DNA of 64,000 nt from Capsicum annuum (lineage: Eukaryota > Streptophyta > Magnoliopsida > Solanales > Solanaceae). The stretch is taken from the NCBI RefSeq assembly GCF_002878395.1, contig NC_061115.1, positions 157,746,823 to 157,810,822 on the forward strand, written 5' to 3'. Shown here piece by piece: positions 24,479 to 35,649 of the stretch (within the stretch, counting starts at the first letter, position 1; each line of letters starts with the position of its first letter). A program made the translations under genes and the position numbers. Below the pieces are notes generated by a model. It did not search any database, was not told the DNA's origin, and saw only the letters and a program-made list of their open reading frames with translations.

Positions 24479-24483
24479 ACGTA

Positions 24484-25970
24484 TGTACTATGGTGAGTCG
24501 AACCTCCCTAGATATCAAGGTGACACAAGCACCAAATAATATAATAAGATTTGGGGGACTCGAACCCCCCAATCAAATGATATTAATAAAGGGAACTTAA
24601 ACTACCTAGTCATATAGACCCCTACGTCGACCATTGCGGTTTCTAATGTGGGTTCCTTGGGATCACCACTTTCACGACTAAGATACTCAACCCTCATTAA
24701 AGCGCAATTAAAAATATTTATCACACAATCCCTTTCATTGAACCACAATACACATTTAGGAATACGTTGTTAGTATCGTTATACCAACTACACTTACAAG
24801 GTAACGTCAACATGCCACACAAATTATCTTTACATGGGGAATTCACAACCCCATTCAATTTTACATTAGCTTAGGGAATTACATAACCCTATAAGGTTCA
24901 AGTCAAAATCATAATGCCATAGTTCAATTCTAGCATTTCTCATAATTAAAAACCAATTTAACAATATGGGGTTGGGGTCATAACTACTTTGAAAGTCAAA
25001 ATTTTGGAAAATCACAATCCCTAACTCATTCACCATTATCATGCATCAAATTGAATTTAAAACCACTATTTAAACCTAACCCATGCAGGGACAAACACGA
25101 AATATCACATAAACAATAGTAATACAAAACCGTCATCCCATTTTATCAAAACCAATATAAATATCTCATGAACAATACTATATATCATATGCTTTTAACA
25201 AATTAACAGTCAGGGAAAAGTAACATGCCTGAAATACCAAGTTTCACGGAAAAAATCCAACACTTAAGCACTTGGATGACTTACTTCTTGGAAACCCTAA
25301 GTATGGCTGCTTGAGAGAATTTGAGAGAGCCTTGAAAGTGTTTGATTACATTAATGATGATATATAACTCCCTTAAGTGCTTTATGGACGTGGTAATTTA
25401 ATTGGTCAAAGAGGTAATTGTCCAAAGTGCCCTTAAAATAAAAGCTTTAATTTAGTTGTTAATGACTACGAGTCAGTATATGACTCGTATAGACTCATTA
25501 TAACTCGTCACCCTAAGTTGTAGCTAAGATAATTCCCAGGACACCCACACACTATTGACCCTACAACTCAACTGGTACGACTCATAATGGGACCCTACGA
25601 CTCATAGGGTCTAGTCATAGTCAACATGGAACTCAATTGGGTAAACACTAGACACCCTACAATTTGTACGCAATAACTCAAGATAAGTCCTTATGACTCA
25701 TAGTGAGCCACCTCGTGCTTAGAGTAGAACATTGGCACATACTTACTAATTTTGTTACGATTAGGTCCCTAGGACCCATCACGACTACCGATGACTCGTA
25801 TCTCTAAGTCGTACTAAGTACAACAGCTCAACACCCATTCATTGGATACCTTAAGACTCGAATCACATGACCCATCAAGACACCCTATGAATCATAGGGG
25901 TAAGTCGTAGTCAAGACAATGATGATAAAATTTTAGAAATTTTCAAGGAACAAAAACCCAAGGCATTACA
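24484..25970 (-). mobile_element. Gypsy element B: LTR, second part
   Basis: Resumes after element 2 and ends AGGCATTACA at 25970, followed by the minus-strand polypurine tract (TACTCCCCCTA). The blocks correspond to 11600-13096 of LTR A. A palindromic GGGGGACTCGAACCCCCC at 24552-24570 looks like a tRNA arm but lacks the rest of a tRNA. Confidence 0.7.
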
Positions 25971-26809
25971 TACTCCCCCTATTAGAATCATTCGTCTTCG
26001 AATGATAGGACAATGAATTTATTAGAAAGATTTGATTCCAAACACAACCACACTTACATTTAACAAAGATACAAAACAAGAATGTAAAGAAATATGAATA
26101 TCACGCGCACGATTATCCAAAATGGGGAACAAAAACAGATATTTGGACTTCATGCACTCCTCGGCTTCCCAAGTAACTTCCACAACCTTTTGGTTCCTCC
26201 AAATAACCTTTATCGAAGCCATGTCCTTAGTCCACAACAGACGTACTTACTAATCCAAAATCCCAACTGAGATATCCTCACAAGACAAGGAACCAAAAAT
26301 AACCACGTCATCCAAAGGAACAACCATTGAAGGATCACCCACACACTTACTAAAACTTAAAATATGAAACACTGGATGAATGGAGATCAAGCTAGAGGGC
26401 ACCCAAATTCATATGAAACATTACAGACTCTCTTCAAGACTAAGTACAAACCAACATGACGGGGACTAAGCTTTCCCTTTTTACCAAACCGCATCACTTC
26501 CTTCATAGGGGACACCTTCAAGAACACCCAATCACCAATACTTAACTCCAACTCCCTTCGCCTAATATTTGCATAAAACTTTTGGAGACTTTAGGTGGTA
26601 TTAAGTCTATCTAGAATCACCTTCACCTTCTCCATGGCTTGGTGAACCAAATCAGGACCAAATAACTTATTCTCACAAACCCCAAATCACACAATAGGAG
26701 ACCTATAACTCCTACTATATATGGCCTCAAACAGAGCCATACTAATGCTAGTATGATAACGTTGTTGTAGGAAAATTCTATGATTGGGAAGTGGTCAACC
26801 CAACTACCA
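25971..26809 (-). pseudogene. Gypsy element B pol 3' fragment (integrase end, chromodomain)
   Basis: Minus-strand remnants match the end of the element A pol. The chromodomain-like segment VIWRNQ...TWEAEECM lies at about 26205-26150. Upstream of it is the degenerate SIHPVFHI-type segment, then the EALYGRR-equivalent near 26720. The match to element A (13300-13980) stops abruptly at 26809, where CACTACAAAAA begins. Only this end of the element B interior is present; the rest is missing. Confidence 0.7.
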
Positions 26810-27080
26810 CACTACAAAAATGAGTTTAATTGAGTGGGTTAATTTTAAGGTTTGTGGGGGTTTAAAACCCCCGTAAAATATAATTCTAGCTATTCCCAAA
26901 ACCCCCACAATACGAGTTGTCACAAACAAGTTGCGACAGATTTTTTCCCGAACCCCATAGTTAATTTGCAGGGGTTATTTTACGGTGGTTGACCCCCGTT
27001 ACTCTAAATTTAATTATTTTTATAAGAAATTTTTAGTTTAAAATTGCGGGGGTTTAACACCTCTGCAATTTTTTTTTTTA
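26810..27080. mobile_element. CACTA-type (En/Spm) transposon end
   Basis: CACTACAAAAATGAG begins exactly where the homology of element B ends. It is followed within 270 bp by several G5/C5 motifs in both orientations (GGGGGTTTAAAACCCCC, GACCCCCGTTAC, GCGGGGGTTTAACACC), as in the subterminal repeats where CACTA transposases bind. The matching end (TTTTTGTAGTG) was not found to the right, so the element is truncated or its end is decayed. No CACTA transposase was seen. Confidence 0.6.
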
Positions 27081-28188
27081 ATTTAGTAAGGCCTATCAAT
27101 TTTCAATAACAAATTATAGATTCTAATTATAGCCCAAATTTAATTGTTCCTTTAGGCATAACCTACAATCCAATATTTGTTCAATTTATATATCTTTAAT
27201 ACAACATGAGTAATTAAACATTGTAATTGACAAGCATATCAAAAATACATTAAACATTATACTTTAAAATTAAATTTTCAACAATAACATCTTCAAACTC
27301 CAAATTTTCAACATTAACTAGTATCTTCAAACTCCAAAATCAAATTTAAACACAAAACTTTTAATATTATAAGATTCACTCCAACCACACAATTACATCG
27401 TCACAATTGAATATCCAAGATAAATGCAATAAAATCAAAGAATGTCTTTAGGATCATTATCATCACGTGATCTCCTTGCATCTATGGGCGAAATGGGTCC
27501 ACTAGCTGCATCATGTGGCTACATAAAAATACAAAGTATAAAAATCAATCGATAAATTATCAATTCTTATTATAAACAAAAAGTTATAGTGAACATCATG
27601 CTTTAACACCATGTTGGAAAATTTTCCTTTATTTGTTATTCGAATGTGGTCTGTGAAGTTCATGTAACTGTGGTCTGTGCAGTTCATGACATGTAAACAA
27701 AGGGGAAATACCACAATTGCTTGCATTATATTGGAAATTAATATCTATAAATAAAGATAAAATACCCAAATCATATGAATATTATTGACAAATAATTTTT
27801 ATTTTCTTCCTCTAATCTATCCTTATTAACTAAGGAATTTCTTATTTTTTTATTATATTCTTATTTATCAGCTACAATTTGTTTACTGTCTATTGTCAAT
27901 GTGAGAGAGTGCCATATTTATTAGATGCATATTTTTCTCCTTCACATCAGTAAAGTTTTGGTGCAAACAGGATGTCTGTTAAGACTCCAATTCTTCTCAA
28001 TAATAAATTGAGAATTCATCTCAACAACTATCCACAATAAAAGAGAAGGCACCAATTCTGGGAAGACCTCAAAGGATAAAGCTTGATGTTTAGATATAAA
28101 ATTTATTGACAAATTTAGTAATTGAGTAAGGCCAATAAATACCCCAAGAACAAAGTAGAAGACAAATTGTAGAAGAGCTATCCTCCAA
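27081..28188. other. Unassigned DNA, possibly inside the CACTA-like element
   Basis: AT-rich. A minus-strand frame at 27942-28241 gives a hydrophobic peptide (FVFYFVLGVFIGLTQLLNL) with no family I recognise. No repeats or RNA genes were seen. Confidence 0.25.
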
Positions 28189-28619
28189 ATGAGCCCCTTA
28201 AACTTTGACCTTTCTAACGGCCTAGAAGATCTCTGTGGCAAAAGACCAACTACAAACTATGCCTCTGGTGGAATTAATCCACCTCACACTCATCCTTGTG
28301 ACACTGAAATGATATTTGTGTTAGAGGGTGCATTAGATGTTGGCTTTATTACAACATCTAATGTTTTGGTCTCAAAGTATATTGTTAAAGGTGAAGTATT
28401 TCCTTTTCCTAGAGGACTTGTACATTTCCAGCAGAACAATGGTGATGTTCCAGCAGCCACCATCTCGGCCTTCAACAACCAGTTGTCGGGACACAATTGA
28501 TTGCAACAACATTATTTGCTTCTACACCAACTGTTCCTGACCATGTATTGACCAAAACATTCCAAGTTGGTACTAAGAAAATAGAGAAAATTAAGTCAAG
28601 GCTGGCACCTAAGAAGTAA
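28189..28619 (+). pseudogene. Germin-like protein fragment (cupin), frameshifted
   Basis: Encodes most of a germin/cupin fold. Box 1 is GGINPPHTHPCDTEM (about 28273-28317), with the metal-binding H-x-H and E. Box 2 is GEVFPFPRGLVHFQQNNG (about 28393-28446), with the third His. The frame then ends at HN-stop (28495-28500). A one-base shift restores the family C-terminus, running through VLTKTFQVGTKKI to a stop at 28617-28619, so one base is missing near 28488. The signal peptide and N-terminal Cys pair seen in germins are absent, and no upstream exon was found. Intact relatives are secreted, manganese-binding apoplastic proteins. Its place next to CACTA-like DNA suggests a captured gene piece, but that is inference. 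Confidence 0.75.
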
Positions 28620-29611
28620 ATGGTTCATTAATTAAGTGTTCTTGTGATAGTAATTTACTTTGGTGAGGTTGTTAATTGTGACAACTACTAGTGTGTTCAT
28701 ATACGATGGGGTCAAATTAGATTTTTTTTTGGGTCTTTTATATTCATCTTCAATAATGTTGTAACAACCTATTGTTTCTGTGTTGGTAAAAATAAATGTG
28801 ATCCTATCTCTTTCTAATTTTACATTCCATAATACATAAGTAAACTAATTGCCTGAAAATAAGGTATACATTTGATAGTTAAGCTATACTACTAAAAGAA
28901 GTAGAGTTTAATTAATGTCATTAAGGCAATTTTCTACACAATAACATTAACATAATATGTTCTTACTAAATGACCAAATCATTTACGGTCAGCATAATGA
29001 GCCGTCTAACACAACCACAAGCTATGCTCAAACTCTCCAAAATTCTCTAAAGCTATGCTCAGACTCAGATCAATGAGCTTAAGTGAGGAAAATGTGATGA
29101 GACAAAAATCAACAACTTTCTTTTTGGAAAGTGGTTACAGAAGCATATGGACCTCATTTTTATGTAATAAAGGTGTTGTGTCAGAATAAAAGGGTGACAA
29201 AAATATGTTAAAATTGAGTTCAAGGGGTAATAGGACTTATGTGAAGTTGAAGTTTTGTCATATTAATTTTGATCATAGTTCGAGGGGATACTGAACGCTT
29301 ATCTCATAAATATTTAGAATTTATATGTACTTTATGGAAAATATATAACATGAATTGAACATGCAATATAATGAAAATGGTTTTCTTTTATAAGAATTTA
29401 GGATCTTTATGAAAAAGGTAAAAGTAAAAATAGTGAAAACAGAGTTTTGATTGTTTTCCAAATTTCAAATACAACTTCAAGTTATTAATAGAATTTTCGT
29501 GGCTAAATACTATTTTTTAAAATAAACCAAAAAAGAAATTATGAGAAAAAGTAAAAAAAATCTCATGATCAAACATATCATTCAATAATATAGTATTCTT
29601 TTTGAAAAAAA
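28620..29611. other. No gene seen
   Basis: AT-rich DNA downstream of the germin-like fragment with no recognised coding, RNA or repeat structure. Confidence 0.3.
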
Positions 29612-30762
29612 GTATACCCCCGAACTTGTCACCACAACTCACTTTAGTATTTTAACTTTATAGGTAATTATTTACCCCTCTAAACAACTTTCACATGAAT
29701 TTTACACCACCCAAATTGCTGACGTGGCAAATGTTATAAATCTCAGCGCATAATGGGCAAAAGAGATGCAAAAAAAATATAAGTGAGGCCCATATTTTAA
29801 GTTTAAGCCACCCAGCTTTCCCTTACACCTTCCTCGTACACCACCACCCTTCTCTTCTGTTTCTCCATTTTTCTTCACCACCATCAACAACCAGCTCCAA
29901 AAAATGTATATTAAAAATATTTTTTTCAAGTGAATTTTTGTAGTAAGTTCAATTCTCATAAAAAAAATTTAAGAAAATTCAATTTATTCCATTACAATCA
30001 TTTTTTTCTCAAAAAATGAATTAATTTTAATTTATTGAATTCTTATTTTTATGAACAAATTGAAAATACTCATATGAAAAATACTGAAAAATTTGTATTG
30101 AGATGCAATCGAAAAATAAAATCGCTAAAAGAAAATCTAATCAAACAAACATTTTCTCAAAATATGACACTCGAATTTGACAAAAAATTTCAACATATTT
30201 TCTATCTTTAATTCCTTTCACCCATAAAGTGAAATTCTTTGGCATTATAATTGTAATTTTTCAAAATTCAAATTTCAAAGATTTGAGTCTAGAATCAAAA
30301 CGGAAAAGAGGAAATAATTTATGAAGAAAGAATGAAGAATGTGGGGAGGGGAGTGTTTACATATTGTCAAACAGGAAAAAAATTAGAGTTTGGGTGGGTT
30401 AGGGTGGGGGGCTTGAAGAGGACGGGGGTGGGGGTGGGGGGGGGCCAATTGCAGAGGATGTGTGTTATGAATAAGAAAGCTTGAGGGGGAGGGTGTGAAG
30501 AAGAAAACCTTTTTAATATATATATGTATATATATATATAATTATTTTTTAAAAAGAAATTGCCTGGCTTGTGTGGCTCTGGCGTGGCATTGACATGGTG
30601 TTGACGTGTAGGCGTGTGTAATGCACTCTCTGTTGTAAGAGTGGTATTATATCTTTAGGATGACATTTAATTCGCGCGAAAGTTGTTTAAGGGGGATAAA
30701 TAATTGCCTATAAAGTTAAAGTGTTAAAGTAAGTTGTGGCGATAAGTTCAGAGGGTATTATG
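29612..30762. mobile_element. 1.15-kb element with terminal inverted repeats of about 81-85 bp
   Basis: The left end (29612-29692: GTATACCCCCGAACTTGTC...) is the imperfect inverse of the right end (30678-30762). Shared strings include CACAACT(C/T)ACTTTA, TTTAACTTTATAGG, AATTATTTA and AAACAACTTTC. The interior has TGACGTGG/GGCGTGGCA motifs, a G-rich run near 30390-30450 and a TATA microsatellite at 30517-30543, with no transposase. It is a non-autonomous DNA transposon; the long ends suggest a Mutator-like MITE. No clear 8-10 bp target duplication was seen. Confidence 0.65.
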
Positions 30763-30843
30763 TTTTTTTCCTATTCTTCTTCTATGATAGAAATAACTAA
30801 AACCATTTTTCTCATGCTAGTCTCTTAGAAATTCTTGAACTTC

Positions 30844-32186
30844 AAAAGCCCGTTCAACCTATTACTATATTACCAACTACACACTTATTCTTTATGAATG
30901 TTCTATCACAACCCTAACCTTAATAAAATCGAAATTATTACACCCCTAAAAGATCACAACCATATTTGTGTTGACCGATGAAACTCACGTGCTTTGACTC
31001 GTGTAAATTTTGTATAAAACACTTTTTTATCAGTTCTTTTATTTCTTTAACCTCCAAATTCATTTATTTCATTCTTTTCTTCTTCTTCTTTAGTTCAATA
31101 AGAAACATATACTTACCTTCTTAATTGAAGGATCAAGCTATTCATACCAACAGGTTTTATATTAATTCGCCGATTTATGAACAAGCAAAGAAAAAATACG
31201 TGCCATTGATTCTTCTAATAGTTCATTACCACCGCTTTCAAGATGAAAAAATTGTCTCGAGATTTAGAAGTTTTCGGTGAAGTGCGGCAGTGAGAGTTTA
31301 GTCGTGGCGGCGATTTTTTTGCTCCGATGAGAAGATTTTGAAATTGGGTTAGCGAGAAGTTGATGAGATTTATATAGTCTTTCAATGAGTACCAAAATCG
31401 GCTTGGTATCCATGAATTTTTCTTTCATTTCTCTTCCAAATAGAATACCCACCTACCAAATTTTTCTTTTTTTTCCTTTCTTTTTATCATTTATCAACTC
31501 TAAAAATTGTTATTGAATTTATGGTTATACAAGAAGAATGAGCCCTATAATAATAGAATTCATTGTCAATTTGATAGATTCATCAATAGCATCTTAAAGA
31601 TTGACTTTAAAAAATTGATTTCGTCGGTCAAGATCGTTTGCAATAAGAATGTTTTAAGAAAGAATTTAGATAGTTTCACCATTATTAGGTTGTTTGAATA
31701 ACTTCAAAGTAGTATTTCAATGGTGTTTTAATGGTTGAATAATGATTTTGAAATTGGGTGTAAATTAAGTTACTTAATATTTTTTGAATATATAGCGTGA
31801 GGATATAATTGTTATTTATAGATTGTGGTGGCGAAGAAGGTATTGGGTATGACGATTCTAATGATGGACGATTCTAATGGCGGTGGTGGTTTGGTGGATT
31901 CAATGGATGCCCCAATGCTATGAAGAAGAAAGTGAGTTAAATAAGAGTGAAATAAATATGAAAAAAGATGAAAACATTAAAATACATATGTTTATGAAAA
32001 AATTAAAAATAAAAATTTAATATTGTTTCTGGTGCTCACTCTCTTTGAGAGAGTGAAATACAACTACTAGGCCACGTAGGCATTTAGGGGTATAAAAATT
32101 TTGATTTTAATAAATTTAGGGGTAGTAGTGTTCCTATGAAGAATAAGTGTGTAGTCGATAATATAATTATAGATTGGGGGGCTTTT
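30844..32186. mobile_element. 1.34-kb element with terminal inverted repeats of about 105 bp
   Basis: The left end (30844-30950) and the reverse complement of the right end (32085-32186) share AAAAGCCC, TATATTA(C/T)C(A/G)ACTACACACTTATTCTT, and later TAATAAAATC(G/A)AAATT and ACCCCTAAA. The interior has no gene I recognise; a minus-strand frame at 31264-31452 is unconvincing. It is a non-autonomous DNA transposon of a different family from its neighbour at 29612, only 81 bp away. Confidence 0.65.
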
Positions 32187-32299
32187 GACCATTCTCAACT
32201 TTTATAATATGAGATCGAATGTCATAATTCTTACTCATACATTGTTTTATTGGTATTATTGAAAAACTGCACAAATAAAATCGTATAATTGATCATTTA

Positions 32300-33150
32300 A
32301 TGTTATGAAGTGTGATACAAGTACGACCACACGAGGATGGATGTGTGAAAGTGTAATAAACCCGAGGCTTGGAGTGTGCAAGAAAAATGCAAAAGATGGT
32401 CTAAAACACACACCAAAATCGAACTTATACTACACTCCATGGGCGGCATTTTGAGGCTTTTCATTAAAGGGCCTTTTGATCATTTTGTATTCTAGTTGTA
32501 ACCTAGTATAAATAGAACATTGTAGGTCACTTTGTCTTAGACTTTGATGATATTTGTATGTTGTATAACATTTTGAAAGACAAGTCCTCTCTTTTCTTTA
32601 GGAGGCAACCCAAAACTAGGGTGATACTAGTGTGGAATCACTAGTGTTGCATTCATGGCTTGAGACGTTGGTGTTTAGAGGAGATAAAGTCCCTCTTGTG
32701 TTAACGTAGAAGTTAGGTTAACCGTTGTGTGTAGTGTTAACGGTCCAATAGTATCACATGTGCTTGAGTTCTTAAGATTATACCAACCAAGGTCTAACTA
32801 TCTATCCTTTGTTCATTTTATTCTTGTAATCATTTGCACTAGTTTGTTCTTGTTTTTAGAGAAGCCGTGAGTTGTTATTACAATATTGTTGTGTTCTTCT
32901 TCTTGTTTTGTAACTTAGTTGGTTGTTGGCCGCCTTGGTGTGTTAAACACCTTGTAATCCCTTCATTTTTTCTCTTATTTGTTGAATCCGAGAGTGGTCA
33001 TCAAAGGGGTCCTCGGTTCCTAGAACTTGTGGACTGTTTTGGTGTATGTTTTGTGTCTTTCCTTGTTATTCTTGCATCAAAGTGTCCCACTACGATATAT
33101 TTTGTTAGGCAAATTAGATTTAGTTTTGTAAAGCGCATTTGACCCGGCAT
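32300..33150 (+). mobile_element. LTR-like block (solo LTR or TRIM candidate)
   Basis: The block has the texture of an LTR. It holds a TATA box (TATAAATAG, about 32510) with a leader some 30 bp downstream and paired direct repeats such as TACTAGTGTGGAATCACTAGTG. Its T-rich, G-rich U5-like stretch differs from the surrounding AT-rich DNA. No matching partner LTR, target duplication or primer site was identified, so this is tentative. A 91-codon frame at 32867 within it has no family resemblance. Confidence 0.3.
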
Positions 33151-33440
33151 CATGCTTTGAACCTTTTTTAATTCTAACAATTACATAAATACACAGCTAA
33201 TATTTTCAATATTACAAAAAATTCCAACTCCCTAAACATATTACAAAAATTTCAACATATACACAGAATGCTATGTATATATTGGCTATGTTATGTATAT
33301 TAATAGGGAGAGAGAGTAAAGTAATTAAAAAAGTAGGAGAAAGTGTAATTACTTCCAAAAGGGTTGGTATTTATGTTATTTATACTTTTTAATTTTATGA
33401 AGCCCAAAAGATCCAAAAATAGGTCGGTATTGATCTATAT

Positions 33441-33520
33441 GGAATCTACATCTATATCTTACATCTATCTACATCTACATATACAATCTACAATCTACAT
33501 CTACATCTATAAGCTACAAT
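33441..33520. repeat. ATCTAC microsatellite
   Basis: Imperfect hexamer array of ATCTAC/TCTACA with TCTATA variants. Confidence 0.8.
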
Positions 33521-34850
33521 ATATTAAAAGTGTGAAAACTCTTAGAAAAGTGATTCGAACTTTTAACCTTTCACTAAAACAATCTACAATAAATAAAATA
33601 ATATTTTTTATTATTTTTCTCTAATTTAAATTCTTATAATAATATTTAAGACCTTAATAAGAATGAGAAAATATTATTTAATATGGAAAAGTATCGTTGA
33701 GTCCAAATCAAACACTATTTGGGAAAGGTGTCATGAAGTCCAAATCAAAGTCTGATATAATGTTTTTTGCATAAACTGCAACGTAACTCTCTCTTCCATC
33801 ATGTTAAGAAAATTATCGATGTTAGAAATTATCAATGTTAGAATGAAATTTCAGACAATGTATGGAGAGTCTCATATAGTTTTTTTTAACTGATTTTTTG
33901 TATTTTACAACTAATCCTATTCTTTTGGTTCTTTTTTATTTACTTGTGAAGTCTCTCTCAACAGTCAAAGAGTTGATTGATATTTTGTGGCGTCATATTA
34001 AAATTATGGATGATATGTGTTTGTGGTCATGAATTTTGTAAGCTTTGAATTTCTGTTTTATGTTATTTTTGTAAAAATCTTTTATTAATCTTTGTTAGTA
34101 TCATCTATTAGTAATAAATATTAAAAGAGCTAATGTAGACTTCAAAACTATTGGAAATAAAAATTATGATGTTTATAGAAATTCAAATCATGTTCATATT
34201 CTTTTAGGCTAAATTTTATGTACTGTACATCTAACATTAACTGCAATTTGAAATAAAGAAAAATATAGGCATCAACAACAACTAGTCATATTTATTTTTA
34301 GTATTAGAAAGATAGACAATTTAGCTAAAAGTGACAAAAGAGTTTGAAAATGAGGTGTAGGTGATTGAGTTTTAATAATGGAGTGTAGGTGACAATTAAT
34401 TTGTTAGTGATTAAGAAAATTGAAAAAGTTTGAAATAGCCCACAAGTTTTTAAATTTACACTTTGATTCAACTGATGACCAAATATAACTAGAAACGGAG
34501 GAAATAAAAATGTGTATTTTCTCTCTCTTCTCATTATTGTTGTTTTTTCTCTCTTCGTCATTTTTGTTGTTCATTGTTCCAGCTTCTTTATTCATCATCT
34601 CGTGCTTCATTATCATCTTCTTCTTCATTATCATCACCATCTTCTTCTTGTTTACCATTGTTGTTGTTGTTGTTACCGCTAGTGTTGCTACTTGATCAAT
34701 TTTTTAGGTCAAATTTAATTTCGTACATCACTTTGGCATTACTTCATAGGCGATGTTGGTAAGTATAATTATGATTTTCAGTTGAATTTCTCATCTGGGT
34801 ACACTACTACTGTTGTTTTTAAAACAATGGATAGAACCCGAATATGAACC
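33521..34850. other. No gene seen; T-rich and trinucleotide tracts
   Basis: AT-rich DNA. Positions 34530-34690 hold TTG/CTT/CAT trinucleotide runs that open long but low-complexity frames on both strands. No conserved protein was recognised. Confidence 0.35.
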
Positions 34851-34854
34851 CAAT

Positions 34855-35425
34855 AAAAGATTCATCTGTTTCAACAGATGACTCATCTGTTTCAACAAAT
34901 GACTCATCTGTTGCGACAAATGAGTCGTCTATCGCAATGGAAGACTCATATGTTGGATTCATGTTTATGGTTCTATAATGTTGTAACATAAAATGAACAA
35001 ATGGGTCATCTGTTGTAATAGAACAGTTATTTGTTGCAATAAAAGAGTCCTCTGTTGACACATATTACTCACTTGTTGCAAGAGAACCTAAACTCGATTC
35101 CAACAGATGACTCATCTATTGCAACATGTAATTAATCTATTGCAACAGATTATTTACTGCAACATGTCACTCATTTGTTGGAATCACTTCAAAGGTTTTG
35201 TATTACATCCCAACGGGTGATTCATCTGTTGCAATAGATGTATAATCTGTTATAATATATGAGTCAACTGTTCCAACAGATGAATTTTTTGTTGGAATCA
35301 ACTTCAGGTTTTATAGTACTATAACATGAATTACCAACAGGTGATTCGTCTATTGCAACATACAACTAACCTGTTGCAACATATTATTCACCAGTTGCAA
35401 TAGATTACTCATCTGTTAGGGTTCA
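34855..35425. repeat. Dyad-symmetric repeat cluster 1 (CATCTGTTGCAACAGATG family)
   Basis: At 34855-34950 the motif is a true tandem array of 21-bp period (GACTCATCTGTTTCAACA-type units). Beyond that it continues as scattered half-sites and full palindromes with variants (TCTATTGCAAC, TCATTTGTTGGAA). It lies upstream of the mudrA-type pseudogene. A DES-rich frame on the minus strand simply follows the 21-bp period. Confidence 0.85.
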
Positions 35426-35649
35426 TGTTACGGCACTATAAAATCACTATTAATTTTACTATGATGTTATTATTAACTTATTTTAACAAATATCTTTATT
35501 TAGAAACCACTAATGTAGGGATCAATAATAATAGGTGTGGATTGTCATAGTGAATTGATCAAGAAAAGAAATCGATATGTATGGCGTTAAAAGGAGGGTG
35601 AAATGCTAGAGATGATAGCTATGACAGTCTAAAGTGATGTTTAGTATGA

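Noticed and set aside
24552..24570. tRNA-like GACTCGAACCCCCC arm
   Set aside because: No acceptor stem, D-arm or anticodon arm around it; lies inside an LTR.
27942..28241. 99-codon hydrophobic minus-strand frame
   Set aside because: No recognisable family; overlaps the start of the germin-like fragment on the other strand.
32715..32735. TGTAGTG as possible right end of the CACTA element
   Set aside because: Context is TGTGTGTAGTG without the T-run of the left end's complement, and no CCA duplication follows.
32867..33142. 91-codon frame in the LTR-like block
   Set aside because: Cys/Phe-rich with no homology I can name; probably chance.
34855..35425. CRISPR-like spaced palindromes
   Set aside because: Plant nuclear DNA, variable spacing, degenerate repeats and no spacers of even length.
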